NCBI GenBank assembly: GCA_029432815.1
Contig: JAROBA010000033.1
Span: 1-64,000 of the forward strand
DNA length: 64,000 nucleotides
DNA from: Pontiellaceae bacterium B1224
Lineage (GTDB): Bacteria; Verrucomicrobiota; Kiritimatiellia; Kiritimatiellales; Pontiellaceae
Direction of reading: 5' to 3'
In this document: positions 40,388 to 49,307 of the stretch, piece by piece
How positions within the stretch are numbered: the first letter of the stretch is position 1
How the letters are laid out: the number at the start of each line of letters is the position of its first letter
Program-made: the position numbers and the translations under genes
The notes under the pieces: generated by a model
Database searches by the model: none
What the model was told of the DNA's origin: nothing
The model's input: only the letters and a program-made list of their open reading frames with translations

Positions 40388-41776
40388 ATGTCTGGATTGA
40401 ATGATCTTCTCCATCTAAGCGGCAGTGGGCTCAACGCCTATCAGAATCAAATCAATGTCTACAGCAATAATATTGCAAACGTGGAGACCAGCGGCTACAG
40501 CCGTCGTTCGCTCAGTCTTGAAACCGCCCTTCCAGACGATGGTCTAGGTACCGGGGTTCAGACGGGAACGGTCGCACGGCTATATAACAGTATGGGGCGC
40601 AATGCGCTGCTGCAGGAGCTGCCGAACGCGGGCTATCATTCTGAAATGTCGGCCTATCTTTCCGATCTGGAATCGCTGCTCGGCGGCGGAAGCGGAGGGA
40701 TGGACACGGTGCTGGGCAATTTCCAGGATGCGCTACAGGATGCGATCGCATCCCCGGATGATCTGGCAGCACGCACCACGTTGCTGCAAAGTGCCTCTTC
40801 ACTTGCTTCCGGGCTGAATCAGCTCGATAGCGCGCTGGCTCAGGTCGAAAGTCTGTGGGGCACCTCAGCCGACGTGGTCGACGAGATTAATTCGCTTACT
40901 TTTCAGTTGCAGGATTTGAACCGTAATATCACACGCGCAGAGAATGCAGGGCGATCTGTTCCGGATTTGCTGGATCAGCGCGATCAGCTGGTACAGGAGT
41001 TGTCGTTAATGGCCAACGTTGCCGTTTCGCCGGACTATCAGATCAGTCTGGGCGGGCAGGAGCTTGTTTCCGCCGATGGGTTTAATATGCAGGAGCTTTC
41101 GGTGGATACTGCAAACAATTTTTCTGTGAACGGTTCCGATATCACGTCTTCGATTACCGGCGGTAAGCTGGCTGCACGGGTGGACGCTGAGAATACGGTT
41201 ACAGCGCTGCAGGGCCAGATTAATACGTTGGCTGATACGCTCATTTCAGAGACAAATACTGTTTTTGACTCAGCCTATAACCTGAATGGAGAACGCCCTG
41301 CCGATCTGGGCTACTCATTCTTTACGGGGTCGGATGCAAGTGATATCGCTGTGGATGCAACCTTGTATGACCCGACCAATCCAATGGGAGCCCACCCCGA
41401 GCTGGTGGCCTTGGCTGCAACGCGCGCGAGTGCAGGGCCGCCGCCGATTCCTAACGCGGGCGACAATGCAGCGGGGCAAGCACTTTACGATGCGTTTCAG
41501 GGGCAGCTCAGTGCACTCGATGATCAGTCGATATCCGGTTTCTGGACGAATATCGAGACTTCGCTCGGCGGCGCAGTAAAAGAAGAGACAATGCTGGCGG
41601 AAAACAGTGCGAGCGTGGTCGAAATGTTCGACAACCAGATGCTTTCGGTCTCCGGCGTAAACCTCGATGAGGAACTGTTAAATCTAATGAGTGCACAGAA
41701 AGCCTATGAAGCCTGTGCGCGCGTGATGTCAACGGCAAGCAGCCTGCTAGATACACTTATAAATCTCGTACAATAA
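40388..41776 (+). CDS. flgK: hook-filament junction protein FlgK
   Basis: 462 residues. N-terminal HLSGSGLNAYQNQINVYSNNIANVETSGYSRR and C-terminal SVSGVNLDEELLNLMSAQKAYEACARVMSTASSLLDTLINLV are FlgK signatures. The central region carries coiled-coil D1 segments. FlgK is the first junction protein. Its partner flgL, normally next, is not found in this window. TAATGTGTT precedes the ATG. Confidence 0.95.
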   Translation: MSGLNDLLHLSGSGLNAYQNQINVYSNNIANVETSGYSRRSLSLETALPDDGLGTGVQTGTVARLYNSMGRNALLQELPNAGYHSEMSAYLSDLESLLGGGSGGMDTVLGNFQDALQDAIASPDDLAARTTLLQSASSLASGLNQLDSALAQVESLWGTSADVVDEINSLTFQLQDLNRNITRAENAGRSVPDLLDQRDQLVQELSLMANVAVSPDYQISLGGQELVSADGFNMQELSVDTANNFSVNGSDITSSITGGKLAARVDAENTVTALQGQINTLADTLISETNTVFDSAYNLNGERPADLGYSFFTGSDASDIAVDATLYDPTNPMGAHPELVALAATRASAGPPPIPNAGDNAAGQALYDAFQGQLSALDDQSISGFWTNIETSLGGAVKEETMLAENSASVVEMFDNQMLSVSGVNLDEELLNLMSAQKAYEACARVMSTASSLLDTLINLVQ

Positions 41777-41794
41777 CCAAAGGAAAGATGAGCC

Positions 41795-41935
41795 ATGAAA
41801 AAAAAGACCAATAAAAAAAATACGAAACGAGCTGAAAAACCGGTTGAAGCTCCTGTGAAAGGCAGCCTCGAAGCATTATCCGATTATTTTGGTTCCTACC
41901 TGTCTGCATTAGAGCTCGTGACGGCCCGTAACTAA
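41795..41935 (+). CDS. small lysine-rich ORF after flgK
   Basis: 46 residues: a basic N-terminal half (MKKKTNKKNTKRAEKP) and a helical C-terminal half (LEALSDYFGSYLSALELVTAR). AGGAAAG lies 7 nt upstream of ATG 41795, a good ribosome site. It is 18 nt after flgK, so probably in the same transcript, in the place where flgL would be expected. I recognise no family. It may be a small regulatory or chaperone-like protein. Confidence 0.5.
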   Translation: MKKKTNKKNTKRAEKPVEAPVKGSLEALSDYFGSYLSALELVTARN

Positions 41936-42557
41936 AATACAAGACAACAGTATTGAAGGAGCTCTGTCAGTCTCATCGTGACTAATACACATGATGGTAT
42001 CGAGCGGGGGAAAGCAATGTCCGGAGCTCTTTTTCGAAATTTTTTTAAATAAATCTCGCCCGGTACCGCACGCCGCAGTCGGTGCATGGATTGTCTGCTT
42101 CAGCACAGGAATCCATCGCTGGAGGTGGTGTTGCCACCCGAAAAAAAACGATGTAAACCTTCTGTGAATTACCGGATGGAAATCCGCAATCTGTTTGCGT
42201 ACATCTTTTCATCGTATTTTTCTGCAGTCTCTGTGGTAAGAGACTGCATTTTAGCAGGAAGAGGAAAACGCTTCTCTATTCGTGAAATATCCGAGTTAGG
42301 GAGAGCTGAGCTCTTCTTGCTCTGAATCAAAAAGACCCCTGCCGTATGGGGAAACCGTTTCCAAATGCCGCGTTTGCTCCGTTCGTGCGGCCCCGCCGTC
42401 CCGCATTTCCAATCATTGGAAAGTAATAAAAAGAAAAACTTGGCGCAGGTATCCGGCTTTCCATACAATCTCTAAGTTAGATCGTTGCTGTCGGCGAACG
42501 AATGCGAATGGCTGGAAAACAAGACCCGGTTGTTTCCGGGCCAGAAAGGAGTACAGG
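41936..42557. other. 622-bp intergenic region after the flagellar cluster
   Basis: No convincing gene. It holds one perfect dispersed palindrome (42407-42421), two GAGCTC-containing segments (about 41959 and 42024) followed by a T-rich stretch near 42030 that could terminate the flgF operon, and a half-copy of the palindrome (TTTCCAAATG) near 42358. A 79-codon open frame at 42086-42325 lacks a ribosome site and coding character. The promoter of the next gene is presumably near 42450-42530. Confidence 0.5.
42407..42421. repeat. dispersed palindrome TTCCAA-N3-TTGGAA (perfect copy)
   Basis: TTCCAATCATTGGAA, perfect 6-bp arms around TCA, 136 bp upstream of the zinc-ribbon gene at 42558. Confidence 0.7.
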
Positions 42558-43001
42558 ATGGCAAAGCAGATTTCTGAAGGGCGCAAAGGCGCCTATTATG
42601 CAGGGATGGTTCTGATGGGGATCGGGGGACTCATGTTCCTTTCCGTGTTTATTACCGGGGCAATGAATTTTGGCAATTTCGATAATTTTGAATCCGATGC
42701 CCGTTCGAGTATGTTTCGTGCAATTGGCGGGATGGTGCTGCTCTTTATTGGAGGAGCGGTTCGCGGTATCGGCGCGGCGGGGCTGGCAGGTTCGGGGGTT
42801 GTGCTGGATCCTGAAAAGGCCCGGTCGGAACTGGAGCCATACAGTCGGATGGCCGGCGGTATGATTAAAGATGCGATCGATGAGTCTGACATTAAACTGG
42901 GGAGCGAGCCGGAAAAGGTCATCATGATCAAATGCCGCGAATGTGGTAAATTGAATAAAGAGGACTCGAAGTTCTGCCAGGAATGTGGCAAGGAACTGTA
43001 A
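42558..43001 (+). CDS. membrane protein with C-terminal zinc ribbon
   Basis: 147 residues. Two membrane helices (about 15-36 and 56-80) and a C-terminal zinc ribbon CRECGKLNKEDSKFCQECGK with two CxxC pairs. Such zinc-ribbon membrane proteins are common and mostly uncharacterised. AAAGGAGTACAGG precedes the ATG. Two further small membrane genes follow on the same strand, perhaps one unit. No link to flagella is evident. Confidence 0.85.
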   Translation: MAKQISEGRKGAYYAGMVLMGIGGLMFLSVFITGAMNFGNFDNFESDARSSMFRAIGGMVLLFIGGAVRGIGAAGLAGSGVVLDPEKARSELEPYSRMAGGMIKDAIDESDIKLGSEPEKVIMIKCRECGKLNKEDSKFCQECGKEL

Positions 43002-43021
43002 GTCGCATTGAACCGGGATAT

Positions 43022-43480
43022 ATGAAAAATAAAACGCCCATCTGGACGTACATCATTACATTTCTCAACCCGATCATTCCTTCATGTATTATGATCGTGC
43101 TCGCGATGTCTTTCGTAATGATAACGACTACTGATTCAGGCACGAAAGAGGTTCTTTCGAGAACGACCTTTATTGAAATGCATTACGTATCAGTACTGCT
43201 GGGTCTATATCTCAGTATGACTGTTTCGTTGCTCTATTATTACGTTATTAGAGAAGGTATCCTGCGCCCGCGGTGGTGGATGAATATGCTGCTGATCCTG
43301 TTTGCATACGGCATCATTCCTTTGTCTTCATTTGTTTTGGGGGCCAAAGAAGCGGCAAGTGCTGCTAACGCTGCAATCGGCAAACAGTTCGGGTCCGTTG
43401 TGTTGATATCCATTGTCGCGTTCATTGTGATCACTATTGCAACAAAAGGTAAAATAAAGCAGGCGGCAGAGCCCTCCTGA
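43022..43480 (+). CDS. membrane protein of unknown function
   Basis: 152 residues from ATG 43022, with four hydrophobic segments (about 10-36, 57-79, 88-110 and 122-145). An in-frame ATG at 42983 would overlap the previous gene and adds a poorly coding stretch, so 43022 is preferred. No family recognised. It lies 20 nt after the zinc-ribbon gene. Confidence 0.7.
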   Translation: MKNKTPIWTYIITFLNPIIPSCIMIVLAMSFVMITTTDSGTKEVLSRTTFIEMHYVSVLLGLYLSMTVSLLYYYVIREGILRPRWWMNMLLILFAYGIIPLSSFVLGAKEAASAANAAIGKQFGSVVLISIVAFIVITIATKGKIKQAAEPS

Positions 43481-43510
43481 TAAATTCACCGTATAATCGC
43501 CGAGTATAGC

Positions 43511-43765
43511 ATGGTCCTGTTTATCATAGTGAATATGTTGATCCTCTCCCTCATCGCGGGAGGCATTATCGACTATCACAAACTGAAGAAATATGTGCCG
43601 ACAGATGCCTGTAAAGACAGGCGCTCTTCATTCCGGGTCATTGATGTCTTGTTTAATCCCGCATTTAGAGACCAGCCCCAGGCCCGGAAAATTCAGAAGC
43701 GGGCCATTTGGCTGTTCTGTGCCGCACTCGTCCTGGTGCACGCTTCCAAAGAAATATATCAGTAG
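43511..43765 (+). CDS. small membrane protein of unknown function
   Basis: 84 residues with hydrophobic segments at both ends (VLFIIVNMLILSLIAGGII and AIWLFCAALVLVHA) and a basic middle. No clear ribosome site. Short spacing (30 nt) to the previous gene suggests a shared transcript. No family recognised, and a chance ORF is possible. Confidence 0.5.
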   Translation: MVLFIIVNMLILSLIAGGIIDYHKLKKYVPTDACKDRRSSFRVIDVLFNPAFRDQPQARKIQKRAIWLFCAALVLVHASKEIYQ

Positions 43766-43791
43766 CAAATCAGATGATGGAACGCGGGGAT

Positions 43792-43806
43792 TTCCAAGGT
43801 TTGGAA
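43792..43806. repeat. dispersed palindrome TTCCAA-N3-TTGGAA (perfect copy)
   Basis: TTCCAAGGTTTGGAA ends 1 bp beyond the stop codon of the minus-strand autotransporter-type gene, between two convergent genes. Confidence 0.7.
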
Positions 43807-43807
43807 A

Positions 43808-44863
43808 TCAGAAGCGGACGGTGATTTTTCCGCTGAGGATTTGCTCGGTGTAGCCGTCAGAGAATAGGCCGTCATAATCCACTTCGAATTTGGTGTTCTG
43901 ATATTCCCAACTCCAGAAATCAAAGCCGAGGCCGATGTGGGCCATATTTTCAACCAGCGGACGGACGGCAATGGAATCGCTAATCCCGCCAGAAGTAAAA
44001 GTAAAGTCATCCTGGTCGGCTTCAAATTCATGAATGTAGTGGAGCCGAAGTTCCGGAATGAAGGCCAGCCCCTGCGAGAGCCAGTCTATCTGATGAATGG
44101 TTGAAACATTCACGCCGAGCGCTCCCTGAAGAGAGGTCGTGTCATAGTCTGAAACCGTGCTGGCGGAAAGAGCATAGCCTTCCTGTTCATAGTAGGTCAT
44201 GAGTAACGCGGCATCCGGCGTCAGCAGGATTTTATCCGTGATTTCAAAACGCCAGCCACTTCCGGCATACAGACTGATCAGGTCTGAACTGAATTCGGCA
44301 TCGTCCATTGAGAGGTTGCTCTCTTTGGTGTCACTTGTTCCGTAAGTCAGCGCCAGATCGACAAACAGATGTTCCCCTCCTACCGTTGAATAGATTGAAC
44401 CATAAATGGTGTCGATGTTGGCGTTATCGCTGTCGCTATCAAGATCGGCGCGGGCATATCCGCCGGCGAGTCCGATCAGCAGGTTGCCGAAACTTTTATC
44501 GATTCCGATTAGAGCTCCCCAGTTGCCGGAGTCGTAGGCGGAATAGTTGCCGGAAGCATCCCGGCTGGCGTTGCCCCCGTATGCACGGACCCAACCCTGT
44601 AGACTTTTTTCTTTTTGATCCGCGGGGCCGGCCACTCCCATCGGCTGAAAGATTTTCTCAGCTTGCGGTGCGTCAGATGCAAATTCGCTCATGGAGCGGT
44701 ATTCGGTGTTGCGGGCGGCAAGCTGCCGGTTGATTAACCGGCTTAAATTAACGGAGGATTCCGCGGTGTCCGGCAGTTGTGTTGCCGCATAAAGATCGGA
44801 GCCCATGGTTGCGGCACTCAGGGCGATGGCCGTTGAAAAAAATGCGACTAAATGGTTCTTCAT
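43808..44863 (-). CDS. outer-membrane autotransporter-type beta-barrel protein
   Basis: 351 residues from ATG 44863. Signal peptide HLVAFFSTAIALSAATMGSDLYA, a short spacer (about 25-95), then an autotransporter barrel with alternating strands (GWVRAYGGNASRD ... WGALIGIDKSFGNLLIGLAGGYARADL ... LFVDLALTYG) ending in the Phe-terminated strand EQILSGKITVRF. The passenger is very short. Its barrel resembles that of the large protein beginning at 60907 (RAYG, IGLGAGYASTDL, LFFDATLNY). An open frame continues upstream but the signal peptide marks the start. Confidence 0.85.
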   Translation of the reverse strand: MKNHLVAFFSTAIALSAATMGSDLYAATQLPDTAESSVNLSRLINRQLAARNTEYRSMSEFASDAPQAEKIFQPMGVAGPADQKEKSLQGWVRAYGGNASRDASGNYSAYDSGNWGALIGIDKSFGNLLIGLAGGYARADLDSDSDNANIDTIYGSIYSTVGGEHLFVDLALTYGTSDTKESNLSMDDAEFSSDLISLYAGSGWRFEITDKILLTPDAALLMTYYEQEGYALSASTVSDYDTTSLQGALGVNVSTIHQIDWLSQGLAFIPELRLHYIHEFEADQDDFTFTSGGISDSIAVRPLVENMAHIGLGFDFWSWEYQNTKFEVDYDGLFSDGYTEQILSGKITVRF

Positions 44864-45081
44864 GGCTATTAGGCTCGGTGGTTGGTCGAAATGCTTCATT
44901 ACAAAAAGATGAAGCAATGTAACTTTACCCTGTGGGCCGATCAACCCAAACCGGAACCAAAAGGGCGGTTTCATTGGAAATGTCGTTCGTAGCGGCGATG
45001 GAAATTGACGCGCCTGCCTTCTTGTCATTCCAGAGGTCAATCGCTACATTCTGCGCTTCTTTTAAAGGATTGAGGTACACC

Positions 45082-48000
45082 ATGTTTAACGAGATTTCCA
45101 GTAAAGTCAGTTTTCCGGGGATGGAAGAAGAGGTTATCAAGCTCTGGGAGGAGCTGGGTACGTTCAAGAAATCGCTGGAAATTCGTAAAAACAGCAAGGA
45201 ATTCGTCTTTTACGACGGCCCCCCGTTTGCCACGGGTTTGCCGCATTACGGCCATCTGCTGGCCGGAACTATTAAGGATATCATTCCGCGCTATCAGGCG
45301 ATGCGCGGCCACTATGTCTCCCGCCGCTTCGGCTGGGACTGCCACGGTTTGCCGATCGAAGCGCTGGCGCAGGAAGCCCTCGGCCTCGCGGGCGCGCCCG
45401 CTATTCAGGAAGCGGGCGTGGATGTATTCAACGAGCAGTGCCGCTCGATGGTCACCAAATACGTCGAAGAGTGGGAAAAAACCGTCACCCGTATGGGCCG
45501 CTGGGTTGATTTCGAAAACGACTACAAAACCATGGACACCCCGTTCATGGAAACAATCTGGTGGGTCTTTTCCCAACTTTGGAAACAGGATCGTATTTAT
45601 AAAGCGCACCGCATTATGCCCTACAGTTGGAAGCTGAATACACCGCTCTCCAACTTTGAAGCAGGCCGCAATTATCAGGATGTGCAGGACCCTGCCATCA
45701 CCGTGCGCGTCAAACTGCTCGACTTTGAATTTGAAAATGCGTCGGCCTTAATCTGGACGACCACCCCGTGGACGCTGCCCTCGAACCTGGCCATCTGCGC
45801 CGGGCCGGACATCGACTATGTGGCGATTAAGGATAAAGAAACGCATCAGATCTTCGTTTTGGCGCAGGCGCGTCTGTCGGCCTATTATAAGAAGGAAGAG
45901 GAATACGAAATTCTGAAGTCCTATAAGGGCTCCGAATTGAAGGGGCTGAAATATGAGCCGATCTTCGATTTCTTTGCGGATAACGAAAACTCATTCCAGA
46001 TTCTGAACGACGACTTTGTTTCGACCGAAGACGGAACGGGCATCGTGCACATGGCACCCGCTTATGGTGAAGACGACTACCGCATCTGCCGCGAAGTCGA
46101 CATTCCGCTGGTCGATCCGCTCGACGAGGATTGTGTGTTTACTGCTGCTGTGCCGGACTACGCAGGCCAGTTTTGCAAAGACGCCGACAAAGCGATCATC
46201 AAAGCGCTGAAGCACGGCGGCAAACTGATTCACCAAAGCACGATTCAACACAGCTATCCTTTTTGCGAACGCACCGATACCCCGCTGATCTACCGCGCCA
46301 TCGACGCGTGGTATGTGAAGGTGGAAGACCTGCGCGAGCGCATGTTGAAAAACAACGAAGGCGTGCATTGGACGCCGGACTATGTCGGCGAAAAGCGTTT
46401 TGCCAACTGGCTGGCCGATGCCAAGGATTGGAACATCAGCCGCAACCGGTTCTGGGGATCCTGTATTCCGGTCTGGGTGAATGTGGACGATAAAGACGAC
46501 ATGATCTGCATCGATTCCATTGAAAAGCTGGAAGAGCTTTCCGGTCAGAAAGTCGAAGATCTGCACAAACATTTTGTGGACGAAATTCTGATTGAAAAGG
46601 ATGGAAAAACCTACAAGCGCACGCCGGAAGTACTCGACTGCTGGTTCGAGTCCGGTTCTATGCCGTACGCCCAGAATCACTATCCGTTTGAAAACAAGGA
46701 ACATTTTGAAGCCAACTTCCCGGCCGACTTTATTGCCGAAGGGCTCGATCAGACCCGTGGCTGGTTCTATACGTTGATGGTGCTTTCGACCGCGCTGTTC
46801 GATAAACCGGCGTTCAAAAACGTGGTCGTGAACGGAATGGTGCTGGCGGAAGACGGACTGAAAATGTCCAAGCGTCTGAAAAACTATCCCGACCCGACGC
46901 TCGTCATTAATAAATACGGGGCCGATGCACTGCGCCTCTATATGATCTATTCGCCGGTCGTTCGCGCCGAGTCGCTGCGCCTGTCGGAAGACGGCGTAAA
47001 AAATTCGCTGCGTCACCTGATTCTGCCGTGGTGGAATGCCTACAGCTTCTTCATCACCTATGCCAATATCGATGGCTGGACGCCGGAGCAGTCGGTGCCG
47101 GAACGGGATAACCTGATGGATCGCTGGATCCAGAGCTCGCTGGCCCGCCTTGAACAGCAGGTGACCGATGCGATGGATCGCTACGATCTGCAGGCGGCGG
47201 TTCGTCCGTTTGTCGCCTTCATTGAAGATCTGACCAACTGGTACATCCGTCGTTCGCGTCGCCGCTTCTGGAAAACGGAAGACGATACCGATAAAGTGCA
47301 GGCGTATTCCACGCTTTACGAAGCGCTGCTCGGCCTTACTAAAATCGCCGCGCCGTTCACGCCATTCATTTCGGAAACGATTTACCAAAACCTGAAAACC
47401 GACGATATGCCGGAATCCGTTCACCTGTGCGATTTTCCGACCGCAGCCGATGCCAAGCGCGATGAAGTGCTGGAAGGCCAGATGGCGATGGTGATGAGCG
47501 CGGTGGAGCAGGGGCGTACGCTGCGTGCCGAATACAAACTGAAAAATCGCCAGCCGCTCGCAAAGATGCACGTGGTCTGCGACGACGAGAAACTGCTGGC
47601 GAATATCCAGGCATTGGAAAGTCTCATTTCCGACGAGCTGAATGTCCGCGCCGTCGAATTCGGCACTGATTCCTCCGAGCTGGCCACCATTCAGGCGAAA
47701 CCGAACTTTAAGCAGCTCGGCCCTAAACTCGGTCCGCTGATGAAAAAGGCCGTTCCGCTGATTAATAGTCTGACCGATGAGCAAATTGCCTCCATTTCTG
47801 CGGGTGAAACGGTTGCCGTTGAACTGGAAGGTAAAACGATCAAGCTGACGGATGCCGATATTGAAATCGTGCGGAATCCGAAAGAGGGCATGGCTGTGAG
47901 TGCGGAAGGCGCGCTGGTGGTTGGCCTCGATACGCAGCTGAACGACGACCTCATTTCTGAGGGGCTTGCACGCGAATTTGTAAATAAGGTACAGAACCTG

Positions 48001-48216
48001 CGTAAGGAGATGGATCTAGAAATAACGCAGCGCATCCATATTGCGTTCAGTTCGGATGAATCGATTGAATTGGCGGTTGCCAGCCATCGGAACTATATCG
48101 AAGGGGAAACGCTGGCGTTAAGTTGTGAGAAGGCCGCAAATGGCGGGGAAAAGATTACGGAAATAGATTTGAACGGACACGCCTGTGCCGTGTCTATCAC
48201 TGCCGCCGTTGAATAG
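45082..48216 (+). CDS. ileS: isoleucyl-tRNA synthetase
   Basis: 1044 residues from ATG 45082 (TTGAGG upstream; MFNEISSKVSFPGMEEEVIKLWEE is the usual N-terminus). The HIGH-type motif is PHYGH near residues 54-58 and the KMSKS-type motif is KMSKR at 594-598. The editing domain (about 190-400) and anticodon-binding domain (from about 690) are present. Length and sequence resemble the long, eukaryote-like IleS class, often tolerant to mupirocin (family knowledge). An upstream in-frame extension to 44932 has no typical IleS sequence and is not included. Confidence 0.96.
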   Translation: MFNEISSKVSFPGMEEEVIKLWEELGTFKKSLEIRKNSKEFVFYDGPPFATGLPHYGHLLAGTIKDIIPRYQAMRGHYVSRRFGWDCHGLPIEALAQEALGLAGAPAIQEAGVDVFNEQCRSMVTKYVEEWEKTVTRMGRWVDFENDYKTMDTPFMETIWWVFSQLWKQDRIYKAHRIMPYSWKLNTPLSNFEAGRNYQDVQDPAITVRVKLLDFEFENASALIWTTTPWTLPSNLAICAGPDIDYVAIKDKETHQIFVLAQARLSAYYKKEEEYEILKSYKGSELKGLKYEPIFDFFADNENSFQILNDDFVSTEDGTGIVHMAPAYGEDDYRICREVDIPLVDPLDEDCVFTAAVPDYAGQFCKDADKAIIKALKHGGKLIHQSTIQHSYPFCERTDTPLIYRAIDAWYVKVEDLRERMLKNNEGVHWTPDYVGEKRFANWLADAKDWNISRNRFWGSCIPVWVNVDDKDDMICIDSIEKLEELSGQKVEDLHKHFVDEILIEKDGKTYKRTPEVLDCWFESGSMPYAQNHYPFENKEHFEANFPADFIAEGLDQTRGWFYTLMVLSTALFDKPAFKNVVVNGMVLAEDGLKMSKRLKNYPDPTLVINKYGADALRLYMIYSPVVRAESLRLSEDGVKNSLRHLILPWWNAYSFFITYANIDGWTPEQSVPERDNLMDRWIQSSLARLEQQVTDAMDRYDLQAAVRPFVAFIEDLTNWYIRRSRRRFWKTEDDTDKVQAYSTLYEALLGLTKIAAPFTPFISETIYQNLKTDDMPESVHLCDFPTAADAKRDEVLEGQMAMVMSAVEQGRTLRAEYKLKNRQPLAKMHVVCDDEKLLANIQALESLISDELNVRAVEFGTDSSELATIQAKPNFKQLGPKLGPLMKKAVPLINSLTDEQIASISAGETVAVELEGKTIKLTDADIEIVRNPKEGMAVSAEGALVVGLDTQLNDDLISEGLAREFVNKVQNLRKEMDLEITQRIHIAFSSDESIELAVASHRNYIEGETLALSCEKAANGGEKITEIDLNGHACAVSITAAVE
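45570..45584. repeat. dispersed palindrome inside ileS (imperfect)
   Basis: TTCCCAACTTTGGAA, one inner mismatch to TTCCAA-N3-TTGGAA, read here as part of FSQLWKQ, a different frame from the miaA copies. Could be chance. Confidence 0.35.
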
Positions 48217-48311
48217 GCGGATAAGCTGATTGACACTACATAGGACAGATGATAAATACCCAACCCTTTATTCGGGTTTGGAACCGGAATTTGACAGGAG
48301 ATCACTTTAAA

Positions 48312-48818
48312 ATGCCTACAAAAAAGACAGCAAAAAAGACCGCCCGGAAAACTACGAAAAAGGACGTTGCTCCTGTTGCAGCCAGCAGCGGAGGTCCCCT
48401 GACGGGTAAAGTTGGACGAAATAAACACTTTACGGCCAAACAGCTCCGGGAACAGCTGTCCCGCCTGCTACAGCTGCGCGAGCGCGTTTCAGGTGAAATT
48501 CTCTCGATCAACCGCGATTCTCTCAGTCAGAACGATCGAGACCCTTCGCTGTCGGATCAGGGAACGGATACATTTGACCGCGAATTCGCACTCAACCAGC
48601 TTTCGAATGAGCAGGATGTTCTTTTTGAAATTGATGAAGCGATTCGCCGCATCGAAAAAGGCACCTACGGTATTTGCGAAATGACCGAAGAGCCGATCAA
48701 TATTGAGCGTCTCGAAGCTCTTCCATATGTTCGCTATTCGATCAAAGCGCAGTCGGATATAGAAAAAGGACTGGGTAAAACGTTCCGTCCGTTTGGTTCC
48801 TCCTTGCTGAACGATTAA
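48312..48818 (+). CDS. DksA/TraR-family protein lacking zinc-finger cysteines
   Basis: 168 residues from ATG 48312 (ACAGGAG 11 nt upstream). A Lys-rich N-terminus (PTKKTAKKTARKTTKK), a coiled coil (about 40-105; QLREQLSRLLQLRERVSGEI) and the DksA C-terminal pattern EIDEAIRRIEKGTYGICEMTEEPINIERLEALPYVRYSIKAQ. Canonical members have two CxxC pairs; here only one Cys remains (GICEMTEE) and the second pair is YSIK. The fold is probably kept without zinc. DksA-type proteins act in the RNA polymerase secondary channel. Neighbours ileS and lspA match its frequent context. Confidence 0.85.
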   Translation: MPTKKTAKKTARKTTKKDVAPVAASSGGPLTGKVGRNKHFTAKQLREQLSRLLQLRERVSGEILSINRDSLSQNDRDPSLSDQGTDTFDREFALNQLSNEQDVLFEIDEAIRRIEKGTYGICEMTEEPINIERLEALPYVRYSIKAQSDIEKGLGKTFRPFGSSLLND

Positions 48819-48836
48819 TTTGCCGGAAAAGTTCGC

Positions 48837-49307
48837 ATGCTTGTTCTTCTGATTGGTTTAGCCATCCTGTTGCTGGATCAACTGACCAAACAGGCCGTGC
48901 GGAATAATCTGGTCTTTAATCAGCAAATTCCGGTCATAGACGGTTTTTTTAATCTCGTTTATGTCCGTAACGATGGCGCCGCATGGAACATCCTGAGCGG
49001 GCATGGACTGATTCTTATCCTGATTTCAACTGTTGTGTTGCTATTGCTTGTTATCTATCGGAAGCATTTTCTGAAGGACAGGCTTTCCCATAAAATTCTC
49101 TTTGGTCTGATGATCGCCGGTATTGCAGGAAACCTGATCGACCGCATTCGCTTTGGCTGGGTGACCGACTTTCTGTCTTTTCATTTCGGATCGTATGAAT
49201 ACCCGTCATTCAATGTGGCTGACTCGGCTATTTGTATTGCCGTCGTGCTTTATATCATCTTCAACTTTTTTGAAAAAAAGGAAGAAGTTGCGGAACCCGG
49301 GGAATGA
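48837..49307 (+). CDS. lspA: lipoprotein signal peptidase (signal peptidase II)
   Basis: 156 residues with four membrane helices. Catalytic aspartates D102 (GNLIDRI) and D129 (FNVADSAI) are present, along with N45/DGAAW. LspA cleaves lipobox signal peptides after lipidation by Lgt, which is encoded at 55158-56015. It overlaps miaA by ATGA. Confidence 0.96.
   Translation: MLVLLIGLAILLLDQLTKQAVRNNLVFNQQIPVIDGFFNLVYVRNDGAAWNILSGHGLILILISTVVLLLLVIYRKHFLKDRLSHKILFGLMIAGIAGNLIDRIRFGWVTDFLSFHFGSYEYPSFNVADSAICIAVVLYIIFNFFEKKEEVAEPGE

Noticed and set aside
42086-42325. 79-codon ORF in the gap after the flagellar cluster
   Set aside because: No ribosome-binding site, no family pattern, atypical composition; kept as non-coding.
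42446-42462. sigma-54-like sequence TTGGCGCAGGTATCCGGC before the zinc-ribbon gene
   Set aside because: GG and GC are two bases too far apart.
45991-47784. 597-codon open frame on the minus strand opposite ileS
   Set aside because: The plus strand encodes a complete IleS with all motifs; the antisense frame has no ribosome site or family features and follows from codon bias.
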